The notes: generated from the letters alone by a model not told the origin. DNA of 64,000 nt from Spirirestis rafaelensis WJT71-NPBG6 (GCA_019359015.1 JAHHID010000005.1:62001-126000), one strand, 5' to 3'; numbered from the stretch's first letter, positions 1 to 8,643 are shown. Numbers and translations: made by a program.

Positions 1-33
1 TTTAAGTTTTACCACAGGGATACTAACAAAATA

Positions 34-1068
34 ATGGTTCAAGAACGCACATTACCCACATTTACAGCGGCTAACGCGCAGATTACTAAAGAAGTTGGGT
101 TACGGTTGTACGAAGATATGGTGTTAGGGCGCGTCTTTGAAGATAAGTGCGCCGAGATGTACTATAGAGGCAAAATGTTTGGTTTTGTCCACCTGTACAA
201 CGGTCAAGAAGCGGTTTCCACTGGTGTTATCCAGGCGATGCGACCAGGTGAAGATTACGTTTGCAGTACTTACCGTGACCACGTTCATGCTCTGAGTGCG
301 GGAGTACCGGCAAAAGAGGTAATGGCGGAATTATTTGGTAAAGCCACCGGTTGCAGTAAAGGACGCGGTGGTTCGATGCACATGTTTTCTGCTGAACATC
401 GCTTGCTGGGTGGTTATGCTTTTGTGGCTGAGGGTATTCCTGTAGCAGCGGGAGCGGCTTTTCAAAGTAAATATCGCCGCGAAGTTTTGGGAGATGAAAG
501 TGCTGACCAAGTAACAGCCTGCTTTTTTGGCGATGGTGCAGCGAATAACGGTCAGTTTTTCGAGACGTTAAATATGGCGGCTTTATGGAAACTGCCGATT
601 CTTTTCGTGGTGGAAAATAATAAGTGGGCGATCGGTATGGCTCACGATCGCGCAACTTCCCAGCCAGAGATTTACAAAAAAGCCAGCGTATTCAACATGG
701 TAGGCGTGGAAGTAGACGGTATGGATGTACTAGCCGTGCGAGCAGTAGCCGAAGAAGCTGTTGCCCGTGCCCGTGCTGGTGAAGGTCCGACATTAATTGA
801 AGCTTTAACTTATCGTTTCCGGGGTCACTCTTTGGCTGACCCAGACGAAATGCGAAGCAAAGCTGAAAAAGAATTTTGGTTTGCTCGTGACCCAATTAAG
901 AAGTTAGCTAATTATTTAGTTGAGCAAAACCTAGCCTCTGCCGAAGAACTCAAAGCAGTTGATCGTAAAATTCAGGAAAGAATAGACGAAGCGGTGAAAT
1001 TCGCCGAAAGCAGCCCAGAACCTGATAGCAGCGAATTATATCGCTTTGTTTTTGCAGAAGACGAGTAA
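34..1068 (+). CDS. pdhA: Pyruvate dehydrogenase E1 component, alpha subunit
   Basis: This is the thiamine-diphosphate-binding alpha subunit of the E1 component, which decarboxylates pyruvate in the pyruvate dehydrogenase complex and feeds acetyl-CoA into central metabolism. At 344 residues it has the usual E1-alpha length. The ThDP/Mg motif is visible: GDGAANNG near residue 168 is followed by VVENN about 30 residues later. The conserved phosphorylation-loop-like segment [14 protein letters not shown] lies near residue 262. The ATG follows an AT-rich leader with a weak purine stretch (ACAGGGAT). No E1-beta gene is adjacent; cyanobacterial pdh genes are commonly scattered. The family call is very safe. 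Confidence 0.95.
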   Translation: MVQERTLPTFTAANAQITKEVGLRLYEDMVLGRVFEDKCAEMYYRGKMFGFVHLYNGQEAVSTGVIQAMRPGEDYVCSTYRDHVHALSAGVPAKEVMAELFGKATGCSKGRGGSMHMFSAEHRLLGGYAFVAEGIPVAAGAAFQSKYRREVLGDESADQVTACFFGDGAANNGQFFETLNMAALWKLPILFVVENNKWAIGMAHDRATSQPEIYKKASVFNMVGVEVDGMDVLAVRAVAEEAVARARAGEGPTLIEALTYRFRGHSLADPDEMRSKAEKEFWFARDPIKKLANYLVEQNLASAEELKAVDRKIQERIDEAVKFAESSPEPDSSELYRFVFAEDE

Positions 1069-1084
1069 AAATTAATGAGGCATG

Positions 1085-1115
1085 GGGCATTGGGCATTGG
1101 GCATTGGGCATGGGT
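1085..1115. repeat. Short tandem repeat of GCATTGGG
   Basis: About three head-to-tail copies of the 8-mer GCATTGGG lie just after pdhA. Short tandem heptamer/octamer repeats of this kind are common between cyanobacterial genes. No coding potential is apparent. Confidence 0.7.
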
Positions 1116-1230
1116 AATTCCTCTTTGTGCCCCTTGTCCACGCCACTTTGCTCAAGGTCGGGAACCTCCGCACCTTTCATGTGGCTCCCCTTTTCCCCTT
1201 GTCCCCCACCTGTCCATCTCCCGACTCTCC

Positions 1231-1965
1231 CTACATCTCATCTGGGTTAATACCCAACTCTCTTAAACGCGCTGCCAAGCGATCGGCTCTTTGACGCTCT
1301 TGTAGCGCTTCTTCTCCGGGTGTTGGCATCCAATTTTTATTAGCATCATACCAACGCAACCACAGCCGCTCAATGCCTTGATAAATACCCTGCCATAGTC
1401 CCAAACCTAATTCTAAAGTTGGCATCCAAATACGTGTTTCTTCTAGGTTCATTTCCGTATAACGGTCTGCCTGAAGCATAAAGGCTCTCAGCCTATCTGT
1501 GTAACGGTCAAAAACTATGTAATAAGGAACACGTAGAATTTGCTCAAACACTTGCCATTTTGTCGGTGGTTCGTCTACAGTGCGAAGAGTTTGACCTAAA
1601 TCTTCTCTTTCCGTACCAGGGGAAAGTAACTCAACTACCACAAAGGGGCTTACACCCTCTTGCCAAATTACATAACTTAAGCGTAAATCTTTATCTTCAT
1701 ATAATCTAGAGTTACCAACTACTCCAAAGCAGTCAGGACGCTTGTACCACAAAGGATGACGAATATCGTAGTAAAGATTTAAATCGCTGGCGACGAATAC
1801 CTGATCTGCGGGATAATTAGGCGGATGAAAGGTTTCTCTCAAGAGTTGAGGTTGAAAATCATGAAACTCGTCGGGTAAACCTGGCTCCTTTGGATCTTCA
1901 CTCTTGAGATCGTACATCGTTGGTAGAACTTCTTTTGGAGGAAGTGGAGGGTCTACTTGGTACAT
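1231..1965 (-). CDS. Uma2-family (DUF820) putative restriction endonuclease-like protein
   Basis: This belongs to the Uma2/DUF820 family of PD-(D/E)XK-fold proteins, which is greatly expanded in cyanobacteria and whose cellular role is not established. The fold signature is seen in order: VFVASDLNLYYD, then RPDCFGVVG, then FVVVELLSPGTE, where the Asp and Glu are the expected metal ligands. The C-terminus is a charged helix with ALQERQRADRLAARLRELG, the usual Uma2 tail. The start chosen is the Met of MYQVDPPLPPKEVLPTMYDL because family members begin this way; an ATG three codons upstream is also possible. It stands alone and converges on pdhA. Confidence 0.88.
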   Translation of the reverse strand: MYQVDPPLPPKEVLPTMYDLKSEDPKEPGLPDEFHDFQPQLLRETFHPPNYPADQVFVASDLNLYYDIRHPLWYKRPDCFGVVGNSRLYEDKDLRLSYVIWQEGVSPFVVVELLSPGTEREDLGQTLRTVDEPPTKWQVFEQILRVPYYIVFDRYTDRLRAFMLQADRYTEMNLEETRIWMPTLELGLGLWQGIYQGIERLWLRWYDANKNWMPTPGEEALQERQRADRLAARLRELGINPDEM

Positions 1966-2062
1966 AATAAGCAACAGAGATGACCAATTAGCTATAGCTT
2001 AAATGATAGTAGGCGACTGAATGAACTGTTCGACTTTACTAATCACTACATAAAGGAAAGCA

Positions 2063-2932
2063 ATGTTTGCGATCGCACTCCAAGAACAACAATACAAAAC
2101 CTACGTCCTCACTGACGCTCAGACTAATTCACAGTTAGAAGTTGTACCCGAACGCGGTGGTATCATCACAAAATGGCGCGTCAACGGTGAAGAAATTTTC
2201 TACCTAGATGCGGAACGCTTTACTAATCCTGAATTGAGCGTTAGAGGTGGGAATCCGATTTTATTTCCTATCTGCGGCAACTTACCGGATAATGCTTACA
2301 CTTATCAAGGTAAGCAGTATACTCTCAAACAACATGGTTTTGCGCGAGATTTACCTTGGAAAGTAACTGACCAAGTGACCCAAGATAAAGCTAGCCTTAC
2401 GGTAGTCCTTAATAGCAACGAGCAAACAAGAGCGGTTTATCCTTTTGACTTTGAAGTGGCTTTTACCTACCAGATGCAAGGTAATATTTTAGAAGTTCAG
2501 CAGAATTATACAAATAAATCATCTGAACCGATGCCTTTCTCTTTTGGGTTTCATCCGTATTTTGCGATAAGTGATAAAACTCAGCTAGAATTTGAAATCC
2601 CTAGTAGCGAGTATCAAGACCAGAAAACCAAGGAAATGCACTCTTTTAACGGGAATTTTGACTTCAACCGCGATGAAATTGACGTTGCTTTTAAACAGCT
2701 AACGAGTCAATCTGCTAGTGTGACAGACCACAGCCGAAAGTTAAAATTGACTCTAGATTACGATGATGCTTTTCCGATTTTGGTTTTTTGGACGCTGAAA
2801 GGCAAAGATTTCTACTGCCTGGAACCGTGGAGTGCTGCTCGAAACTCGATCAATAGCGGTGAACACCTGACTGTATTAGAGCCAGGAGCTAGTTACTCGG
2901 CATCTTTCAAATTAACGGCAAATTTTTTCTAA
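2063..2932 (+). CDS. Aldose 1-epimerase (galactose mutarotase-like) family protein
   Basis: This 289-residue protein of the galactose mutarotase superfamily probably interconverts alpha and beta anomers of a hexose or hexose phosphate. Visible family marks are RGGNPILFPICGNLPDNAY near residue 67, QHGFARDLPW near residue 96 with the conserved His and Arg, FGFHPYF near residue 167 with the second His, and the C-terminal Glu region FYCLEPW. The substrate cannot be told from sequence; YeaD-like glucose-6-phosphate epimerases are close relatives. An AGGAAAG stretch precedes the ATG. The next feature downstream is a tRNA gene on the same strand. Confidence 0.88.
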   Translation: MFAIALQEQQYKTYVLTDAQTNSQLEVVPERGGIITKWRVNGEEIFYLDAERFTNPELSVRGGNPILFPICGNLPDNAYTYQGKQYTLKQHGFARDLPWKVTDQVTQDKASLTVVLNSNEQTRAVYPFDFEVAFTYQMQGNILEVQQNYTNKSSEPMPFSFGFHPYFAISDKTQLEFEIPSSEYQDQKTKEMHSFNGNFDFNRDEIDVAFKQLTSQSASVTDHSRKLKLTLDYDDAFPILVFWTLKGKDFYCLEPWSAARNSINSGEHLTVLEPGASYSASFKLTANFF

Positions 2933-2995
2933 AGCCCTTTACAAAACTATAGATATATGTGGTAGAATGGCAAAGTTGCAAGTTTAAAACTCAAC

Positions 2996-3067
2996 GGGTC
3001 GCTAACTCAACGGTAGAGTACTCGGCTTTTAACCGATTAGTTCCGGGTTCGAATCCCGGGCGACCCA
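2996..3067 (+). tRNA. tRNA-Lys (UUU anticodon)
   Basis: This is a complete cloverleaf of 72 nt. The acceptor arm GGGTCGC (2996-3002) pairs perfectly with GCGACCC (3060-3066), with discriminator A at 3067. The D arm contains AACGGTAGAGT. The anticodon loop CTTTTAA is closed by CTCGG/CCGAT, giving anticodon TTT. The T arm is CCGGGTTCGAATCCCGG. CCA is not fully encoded (the sequence continues TAT). The small ORF on the opposite strand here is a shadow. Confidence 0.97.
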
Positions 3068-3375
3068 TATTAAAGGATTAATGACAGGATTTTGAGTAAC
3101 ATTCGTGCTATCGCCCATGATTGTTGCTGAGGGTTTTTCAAAAAAGACAGGTTGGGCAACTCTTATCACATAACGCGATCGCCATGAAAGTTTGTTGTTG
3201 ACTTCTTGCACTCACCAGTCCCTTATAATCAGGCTTGAAGGTGCTAAAGTTTTTCAGCATTAACACCCTACACTAGTTATAATTTCCTATAAGTTGAAAA
3301 AAGTCTTAAGATTAGCGTAATAATTGCGCTTGTCTCAAACCGACTAGCTGACTACCCACATTAGGAGGACTATCT
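3068..3375. promoter_or_regulatory. Intergenic region upstream of the aldolase gene
   Basis: This 308-bp AT-rich gap lies between tRNA-Lys and the aldolase gene and probably holds the aldolase promoter and leader. A clear ribosome-binding site, AGGAGG at 3363-3368, precedes the ATG at 3376. No other gene or strong repeat was seen. Confidence 0.5.
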
Positions 3376-4455
3376 ATGGCGCTCGTACCAATGCGGCTGC
3401 TGTTGGATCACGCGGCTGAAAACGGTTACGGCATCCCGGCGTACAACGTGAACAACATGGAGCAGATTCAGGCAATCATGAAGGCTGCTCTAGAGACAGA
3501 TAGCCCCGTGATTTTACAAGCTTCTCGTGGCGCTCGTTCATATGCTGGTGAAAACTTTCTCCGTCACCTGATTTTGGCTGCGGTAGAAACCTATCCTCAT
3601 ATCCCCATTACCATGCACCAAGATCATGGTAACAGCCCTGCAACCTGCTATTCGGCAATTCGTAACGGCTTCACCAGCGTGATGATGGACGGTTCGCTGG
3701 AAGAAGATGCGAAGTCACCAGCAAGCTATGAATATAACGTCAACGTCACCCGCGAAGTGGTGAAAGTAGCTCACGCGGTTGGTGCCAGCGTTGAAGGTGA
3801 ACTCGGTTGCTTGGGTTCTCTAGAATCTGGTATGGGTGAAGCTGAAGATGGTCACGGTTTCGAGGGTAAACTCGACCGCGAACAACTTTTAACTGACCCC
3901 GACCAAGCTGTTGACTTTGTAGAGCAAACTCAAGTAGACGCTTTGGCTGTTGCGATTGGTACTAGCCACGGTGCTTACAAGTTTACCCGCAAGCCGACTG
4001 GAGAAATTTTAGCAATCAGCCGGATTGAAGAAATTCATAGCCGTTTGCCTAACACTCACTTAGTAATGCACGGTTCTTCTTCGGTTCCCGAAGATTTGCT
4101 TGCCATTATTAACCAGTATGGTGGTGCAATTCCTGAAACTTACGGTGTACCTGTGGAAGAAATCCAAAAAGGTATCAAGTGCGGTGTGCGTAAGGTAAAC
4201 ATCGATACTGATAACCGTTTGGCAATTACCGCTGCTGTGCGTGAAGCTTTGGCTGCAAATCCCAAAGAATTTGACCCCCGTCACTTCCTCAAGCCTTCGA
4301 TTAAGTATATGCAGAAGGTTTGTTCTGATCGCTATCAGCAATTTGGTTCTGCTGGTAATGCTAGCAAGATTAAGCAAATCTCTTTGGATGACTTTGCTGC
4401 TAAGTATGCTAAGGGCGAACTTAACGCTGTTACCAAGGCTACTGCTAAGGTTTAA
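3376..4455 (+). CDS. fbaA: Fructose-bisphosphate aldolase, class II (Calvin-cycle type)
   Basis: This zinc-dependent aldolase condenses glyceraldehyde-3-phosphate and dihydroxyacetone phosphate to fructose-1,6-bisphosphate (and sedoheptulose bisphosphate in the Calvin cycle). Its 359 residues are the normal length of the cyanobacterial enzyme. Key motifs are [10 protein letters not shown] at the N-terminus, ITMHQDHGN near residue 79 with zinc-binding His, SVMMDGS, EGELG, the glycine-rich VMHGSSSVP near residue 232 and [11 protein letters not shown] near residue 275, which binds substrate phosphate. The start is fixed by AGGAGG eight bases upstream. Codon use is rich in optimal codons, fitting high expression. 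A terminator follows. Confidence 0.96.
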   Translation: MALVPMRLLLDHAAENGYGIPAYNVNNMEQIQAIMKAALETDSPVILQASRGARSYAGENFLRHLILAAVETYPHIPITMHQDHGNSPATCYSAIRNGFTSVMMDGSLEEDAKSPASYEYNVNVTREVVKVAHAVGASVEGELGCLGSLESGMGEAEDGHGFEGKLDREQLLTDPDQAVDFVEQTQVDALAVAIGTSHGAYKFTRKPTGEILAISRIEEIHSRLPNTHLVMHGSSSVPEDLLAIINQYGGAIPETYGVPVEEIQKGIKCGVRKVNIDTDNRLAITAAVREALAANPKEFDPRHFLKPSIKYMQKVCSDRYQQFGSAGNASKIKQISLDDFAAKYAKGELNAVTKATAKV

Positions 4456-4525
4456 GTTAAGAAAAAGTAAGTCTGGAATGAGCGCTCTTTAGGCTCACTA
4501 AGGGTTTTTCATGTTGAGATGATTT

Positions 4526-4556
4526 AACCGGGTTGGAATATTACCCGGTTTTTTTG
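4526..4556 (+). terminator. Rho-independent terminator after the aldolase gene
   Basis: AACCGGGT pairs with ACCCGGTT around a short AT loop, followed by a run of seven T. It sits 70 bp after the aldolase stop and immediately before the end of the convergent cupredoxin gene. Confidence 0.85.
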
Positions 4557-4558
4557 TG

Positions 4559-5062
4559 TTATTTGACGGTGAGGAAGGTTCTCATTCCGGCTTTGAAGTG
4601 TCCGGGTAGGTTGCAGACGATGAGATATTTGCCTGGAGTTAAGTTAACTTTGAGTGTTTTTGTAGTACCGCTTTTGAGGTCGTCTTCTTCAATCTCGCCA
4701 ATTTCTTTTCCGGCTTTATCTGTATCTAAGCGCCCATCGCTGGTAACTGGTAGTTTATCAACAGTTAAGTCTGTTTTGACAACTTCCATTTCGTGAGGCA
4801 TTTTACCTTTGTTAGTAACGACGAATTCCACAGGTCCTGCTGGAACTGTTGACTGAGACAAATCAAACTTCATCTCTGTGGCAGTTACTTGAATTTTAGT
4901 GCCAGCAGTTGATGTAGAACTTGGGGAATTAGCGGGAGTTGTTTGTGCTGAGTTTGTAGCGGTTGGGGAATTGGTGGGAGTTGTTTGTGCGGTGTTATTA
5001 CCACATGCTGAAACCAGGGAAACAAGAGCAGTAAAGAAAAAAATCTTAATTGAAGTTTTCAT
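4559..5062 (-). CDS. Cupredoxin-domain (plastocyanin/azurin-like) lipoprotein
   Basis: This is a predicted exported, lipid-anchored blue-copper protein of 167 residues. The N-terminal signal ends in the lipobox LVSAC (Cys20), followed by a Thr/Ser/Pro/Asn-rich linker of about 40 residues with two copies of QTTP-NSP. The C-terminal cupredoxin domain keeps all expected copper ligands: His in KMPHEMEV, then Cys, His and Met in VCNLPGHFKAGM. It could carry electrons or bind copper at the periplasmic face. The partner is unknown and the gene stands alone, converging on the aldolase gene. Confidence 0.85.
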   Translation of the reverse strand: MKTSIKIFFFTALVSLVSACGNNTAQTTPTNSPTATNSAQTTPANSPSSTSTAGTKIQVTATEMKFDLSQSTVPAGPVEFVVTNKGKMPHEMEVVKTDLTVDKLPVTSDGRLDTDKAGKEIGEIEEDDLKSGTTKTLKVNLTPGKYLIVCNLPGHFKAGMRTFLTVK

Positions 5063-5166
5063 TTATTTATACATAAGTGCGATCGCCGAAGCATTCATTT
5101 TTTCTTGAGATTGTGAGTTTACCATCGCAGAAAAGTTTCAAACTGTAAATTTTGGCAAATAATCAG

Positions 5167-5982
5167 CTAAATAAATACCCGATGTTGTAAGCTGGGCATT
5201 TGACGGCGTACTTGTTCTAGCCTAGAGGAATTGATTTCCGCGATCGCTACTCCCGGCTTTTCACCAGCATCGGCTAAAATCGTTCCCCAAGGATCGATAA
5301 TCATCGCGTGTCCGTGGGTTTGACGACGGGCGTAATTTACTCCAGTTTGCGCTGGTGCGATGACATAAGCGGTGTTTTCAATTGCACGCGCTTGCAGTAA
5401 TACTTGCCAATGATCTTTACCAGTAAAAGCGGTGAAAGCAGCGGGAATAAATAGAATATCTGCCCCTTTGTGAGATAAATGGCGGTAAAGTTCGGGAAAG
5501 CGGACATCGTAGCAAACAGAAAGTCCGATATTACCGAGTTTTTCGGAAAAATAAATCGGGGGTGTTTCCTTACCAGCCATCACCGTACTGGACTCGTGAT
5601 AAGTATTACCGTCAGGGACATTCACATCAAATAAATGTACCTTTTGGTAGTGGGCAACTTCTTGACCGTTGGGGTCGATGAGTGTGGAGGTATTGTAGGC
5701 TTTGCCAGTGTCATCTACAGGTACTGGATAGCTGCCGCCGAGAATGGTAACTTGATAGCGCAGCGCCATTTTTTTGAGGAATATTTCCGTTTCTTTGGCG
5801 ATCGCATCAACTTGAGCAAGTTTATCCTTTTCTTCGCCCATAAACGAAAAATTTTCTGGCAAACCTACTAATTCCGCACCTTGATGGACGGCTAAATCGA
5901 TAAATTCCTCTGCCTGTGCCAAATTTTTTTCCAAATTTGGCACACTGATCATTTGAATAGCCGCGGCTAAGTATGACTTCAT
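5167..5982 (-). CDS. Carbon-nitrogen hydrolase (nitrilase superfamily, Nit1/Nit2-like amidase)
   Basis: This 271-residue amidase has the full nitrilase-superfamily triad: Glu43 in GLPENFSF, Lys114 in HYQKVHLFDV and Cys157 in GLSVCYDVRFPELY. The YDVRFPELYR context and length match the Nit subfamily (deaminated-glutathione amidase or omega-amidase), so a metabolite-repair role on an alpha-keto acid amide is likely but not proven. It is divergent from marC. Confidence 0.88.
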   Translation of the reverse strand: MKSYLAAAIQMISVPNLEKNLAQAEEFIDLAVHQGAELVGLPENFSFMGEEKDKLAQVDAIAKETEIFLKKMALRYQVTILGGSYPVPVDDTGKAYNTSTLIDPNGQEVAHYQKVHLFDVNVPDGNTYHESSTVMAGKETPPIYFSEKLGNIGLSVCYDVRFPELYRHLSHKGADILFIPAAFTAFTGKDHWQVLLQARAIENTAYVIAPAQTGVNYARRQTHGHAMIIDPWGTILADAGEKPGVAIAEINSSRLEQVRRQMPSLQHRVFI

Positions 5983-6198
5983 AAATTCAATAACGAACAG
6001 TGGAGTTGTCAGGTGTAGATTATCAAATATATCTTTACTTTGGTAGTTGCAAAGACAAACTTTATCCCCATTGCCTTATCTTCCCCGAATTTATTAACCA
6101 ACGAACACTTTGCTGAAACTTACGCTTATATCAATCTTCCTACGGGTTCTAGAAAAATCAACGAGTTTGAGGTTAGCTTGTTAGAAAACCTTGATAAA

Positions 6199-6801
6199 GT
6201 GTCTGCTGTGGATATTTCTGTTTTCGTTAAAACCTTTGTTGCTGTCTTTGTCCTTGCGGATGCAGTGGGTAATATACCCATACTTTTAGTTCTGACTAAG
6301 GGGATGGAACCGCAGCAGAGAAACAAAGTAATCGATAAAGGAGTAGTGATAGCGATCGCTGTTCTTTTGGTCTTTGCTTTTGGCGGTCAATTCATTTTAA
6401 ATTATTTAGACATCAGCATGGGGTCTTTGCGGTTAGCTGGAGGACTGTTGCTGCTGTTAATCGCCTTACAAATGCTTCAGGGAGAATTAGATACTCCTGT
6501 ACTCGACCAAGAGAGAGATATCGCAATTACGCCGCTAGCTTTGCCTTTGTTAGCCGGACCTGGTACTTTGACCACAGTCATGCTGTTAATGTCGTCAGCC
6601 GCCAATCCTAATTTAAGCGTGACGGTGGGTATTTTGTCAGCAATGTTTGTTACTTGGTTGATTTTGCGCTTCAGTAATTATATTGATAAGTGGATTGGTG
6701 CAGAAGGTGAGGTGATTATTACTCAGCTTTTGGGTTTTTTGTTGGCGGCTTTGGCGATAGAAATTGGTAGTACGGGGATTAAGGAGTTGTTTTTGAGTTA
6801 G
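6199..6801 (+). CDS. MarC-family integral membrane protein
   Basis: This is a polytopic membrane protein of the MarC/UPF0056 family; its function is unknown and the early antibiotic-resistance link is not supported. Six hydrophobic segments can be seen, with the conserved VFVLADAVGNIPILLVLTKGM at the first, GSLRLAGGLLLLLIALQML in the middle and LLAGPGTLTTVMLLMSS after it. The start is uncertain. The frame opens upstream with TTG at 6040, but homologs begin directly at the first membrane span, so GTG at 6199 or 6208 is preferred; none has a good ribosome-binding site. If TTG 6040 is used, a 53-residue extension is added. Confidence 0.8.
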   Translation: MSAVDISVFVKTFVAVFVLADAVGNIPILLVLTKGMEPQQRNKVIDKGVVIAIAVLLVFAFGGQFILNYLDISMGSLRLAGGLLLLLIALQMLQGELDTPVLDQERDIAITPLALPLLAGPGTLTTVMLLMSSAANPNLSVTVGILSAMFVTWLILRFSNYIDKWIGAEGEVIITQLLGFLLAALAIEIGSTGIKELFLS

Positions 6802-7070
6802 AGAGAACAAACCGCACCAGACGTTGAGGACGCTGAGGAGGGGAGGAGAGGATCGCTTAAAGAAGTTATTTATTTTTCTCCTCCTCCCCCACTCCCAATA
6901 CGGTTCGGATAAGCCTTTTTTCTCTCCCCCTGCTTCCCCTGCTTCCCCTGCTTCCCCTGCTTCCCCTGCACCCCCTGCTTGCCTGAACAGATAACTTTCG
7001 CTCCGAACCGTATTGCCCCCACTCCCCCCCTCTCCCCTTCCTCTCACAGGGAAACGCGGTATGCGGGAAG
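6802..7070. repeat. Repeat-rich intergenic DNA with 9-mer tandem array framed by a 14-bp inverted repeat
   Basis: The spacer holds pyrimidine-rich, strongly strand-asymmetric sequence. Five tandem TGCTTCCCC-like 9-mers lie near 6928-6980. They are framed by a perfect 14-bp inverted repeat, CAATACGGTTCGGA at 6896-6909 and its complement at 7002-7015. Frames open on either strand here encode only low-complexity peptide and are not called. Confidence 0.7.
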
Positions 7071-7092
7071 CTCAGTCACGAAGAGTGCTGAG
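7071..7092. repeat. Imperfect hairpin near the probable left end of the TnpB element
   Basis: CTCAG-T-CAC pairs with GTG-CTGAG around GAAGA. IS200/IS605-type elements carry subterminal hairpins at their ends, so this may mark the left end. The true boundary was not established. Confidence 0.35.
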
Positions 7093-7113
7093 AGGCAAGC
7101 GACACGGGCGACT

Positions 7114-7296
7114 TTAGTCGCATTCAGTCTTTGCCTCATCGATAAGTCTATCGACAAGTTCTCTAAGCCGTTCTTGCCAATTAGGAACGGCTTTTAACTT
7201 GTCCTTGATACCTGGCAGGACTTTGAAGCAAACCGGATTTTTGTCAAATGGTTGACTACTGGTAAAACCCAATTTATTATCTTTTTTAAATGGCAT
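7114..7296 (-). CDS. Small ribbon-helix-helix-like protein divergent from tnpB
   Basis: This is a 60-residue ORF. The segment PVCFKVLPGIKDKL then WQERLRELVDRLIDEAK reads like a beta strand, helix, turn, helix, as in ribbon-helix-helix DNA-binding proteins; this is a fold inference from pattern only. Similar short proteins beginning MPFK-DN--GF are, as I recall, common beside cyanobacterial TnpB genes. It lies 58 bp from tnpB on the opposite strand, with a 14-bp palindrome between them, which would suit a regulator of both. A small hairpin (GCGACT-TT-AGTCGC, 7108-7121) spans its stop codon. An alternative is a non-regulatory remnant of the element. Confidence 0.6.
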   Translation of the reverse strand: MPFKKDNKLGFTSSQPFDKNPVCFKVLPGIKDKLKAVPNWQERLRELVDRLIDEAKTECD

Positions 7297-7313
7297 TGCT
7301 CTTTATTCTAAAC

Positions 7314-7327
7314 GTTAGTATACTAAC
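7314..7327. promoter_or_regulatory. Perfect 14-bp palindrome between the divergent small ORF and tnpB
   Basis: GTTAGTATACTAAC is a perfect palindrome 17 bp upstream of the small ORF's start and 27 bp upstream of the tnpB start. Its size and position are those of an operator for a dimeric repressor acting on both divergent promoters. Confidence 0.6.
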
Positions 7328-7354
7328 AATAACACAAAAGTCTAGGTCGAAAGA

Positions 7355-8632
7355 ATGTCTTATGGATGCCAGCAAATTTTAATTAGCCCAAGCAAAGATT
7401 TAAAGGCATTGCTTGAATATGTCTGTACAGAGGCAAACAGTTTAATCAACTGCGGTATTTACTACAGTCGTCAATATTATTTCAAAACTGGCAGCTTTCC
7501 AAGTAAGGCTGACTTACACAAGCAGATAGGAACTATCCAACAAAACAAGCACTATCAAGCTTTGTACTCAGACACAGCACAGCAGATATTAACTGGTGTA
7601 GCAGAATCTTTTAAGTCTTGTATTGGATTGGTCAAGGGAATTAAAAAAGGGACGGTCACTCAAAAGCCGAGACTACCAAACTACAGAACATCCGGCGGAT
7701 TGGCTTTAGCAACGTTCACGGGACGTTCCATCAAGCTAAAAGGTGGAATGCTTCGATTCCCTTTGGGAAGTTTAGTAAAAGCTTGGTTTGGAGTTGATGC
7801 GTTTTATCTGCCTATGCCGTCCAATTTAGACTTTAAAACTATCCGAGAGGTTAGAATTTTACCAAGAAATAGATGCTTTTATGCTGAGTTTGTTTACAAA
7901 GTACAAACATCGCCCATTGAGCTTGACAAGTCCAAGGTTCTTGGGATAGGCCACGGATTAAACAACTGGTTAACTTGCGTTTCTAACGTTGGGACTTCTT
8001 TCATTGTTGATGGTTTACGTCTCAAGAGTTTGAATCAGTGGTATAACAAGTCTGTTGCGAAAATCAAAGAGGATAAACCTCAAGGCTTTTGGTCTAACAA
8101 ACTTGCGTCGATTACAGAAAAGCGTAATAGACAGATGCGCGATGCTGTTAATAAAGCTGCAAGAATCGTAGTCAACCACTGTATTGACAATCAAATAGGT
8201 TCAATTATTTTTGGTTGGAATACTGGTCAAAAACAGAATGCTGATATGGGCAAAAAGAACAATCAAAAGTTTGTCCAAATCCCAACAGCAAAACTAAAAA
8301 ACCGTATTGAACAATTGTGCAAGCAATACGGAATTGAATTTGTAGAAACCGAAGAAAGCTATAGCTCTAAAGCATCGTTTCTAGACAATGATGTTCTACC
8401 TAAATTCGGCGCAAAACCTGAAGGGTGGAAAAGTAGCGGTACTAGAACTAATCGCGGATTGTTTAAGACAGGAACAGGAATCAAGATAAATGCAGATTGC
8501 AATGGCGCTGCAAATATTATCCGTAAAGTAGCGATAATGGCTAAGTTTGACTTAGCTGGAATCAGTAGAGGCGCTTTAAGTGCGCCTAAGAAAGTTCTTT
8601 TATGGACTCTTCAGAAATCTCAGTGTCTTTAG
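7355..8632 (+). CDS. tnpB: TnpB (IS605 OrfB-family RNA-guided nuclease) with a substituted RuvC-I aspartate
   Basis: This 425-residue protein is of the cyanobacterial TnpB subgroup that starts MSYGCQQ-LISP. Visible blocks are the NWLTCVSN segment after RuvC-I, ITEKRNRQMRDAVNKAAR, GKKNNQKFVQIPTAKL, ETEESYSSKASFLD and the RuvC-III block INADCNGAANI. In the RuvC-I motif, which I remember as GIDHG in relatives, residue 199 is Gly (codon GGC at 7949-7951), so the catalytic Asp is missing; one base change from GAC would explain it. The subgroup also lacks the classic RuvC-II Glu (FGWN here) and the CxxC zinc pairs. No tnpA is nearby, so the element is not autonomous. It ends 11 bp before the pentapeptide gene. 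Confidence 0.9.
   Translation: MSYGCQQILISPSKDLKALLEYVCTEANSLINCGIYYSRQYYFKTGSFPSKADLHKQIGTIQQNKHYQALYSDTAQQILTGVAESFKSCIGLVKGIKKGTVTQKPRLPNYRTSGGLALATFTGRSIKLKGGMLRFPLGSLVKAWFGVDAFYLPMPSNLDFKTIREVRILPRNRCFYAEFVYKVQTSPIELDKSKVLGIGHGLNNWLTCVSNVGTSFIVDGLRLKSLNQWYNKSVAKIKEDKPQGFWSNKLASITEKRNRQMRDAVNKAARIVVNHCIDNQIGSIIFGWNTGQKQNADMGKKNNQKFVQIPTAKLKNRIEQLCKQYGIEFVETEESYSSKASFLDNDVLPKFGAKPEGWKSSGTRTNRGLFKTGTGIKINADCNGAANIIRKVAIMAKFDLAGISRGALSAPKKVLLWTLQKSQCL
8569..8587 (+). other. Hairpin in the tnpB 3' end, possible omega-RNA element
   Basis: AGGCGC and GCGCCT form a 6-bp stem inside the last 65 bases of tnpB. TnpB guide RNAs normally derive from the 3' end of the gene and the right end of the element, so this hairpin could be part of the guide-RNA scaffold. 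Only 11 bp separate the tnpB stop from the next gene, so any guide would read into the pentapeptide gene's 3' end. Confidence 0.35.
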
Positions 8633-8643
8633 ACCTGAGAAGC

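Noticed and set aside
3029-3211. Minus-strand frame overlapping tRNA-Lys
   Set aside because: It runs through the tRNA gene and has no ribosome-binding site or recognisable product.
6637-7047. Minus-strand frame of 136 codons across the repeat array
   Set aside because: The product is Gly/Glu-rich simple sequence translated from the tandem 9-mers and overlaps the end of the MarC gene.
7949-7951. Calling tnpB a pseudogene
   Set aside because: The frame is full length with all other motifs kept, so loss of one catalytic residue alone does not show decay; a nuclease-dead role is possible.
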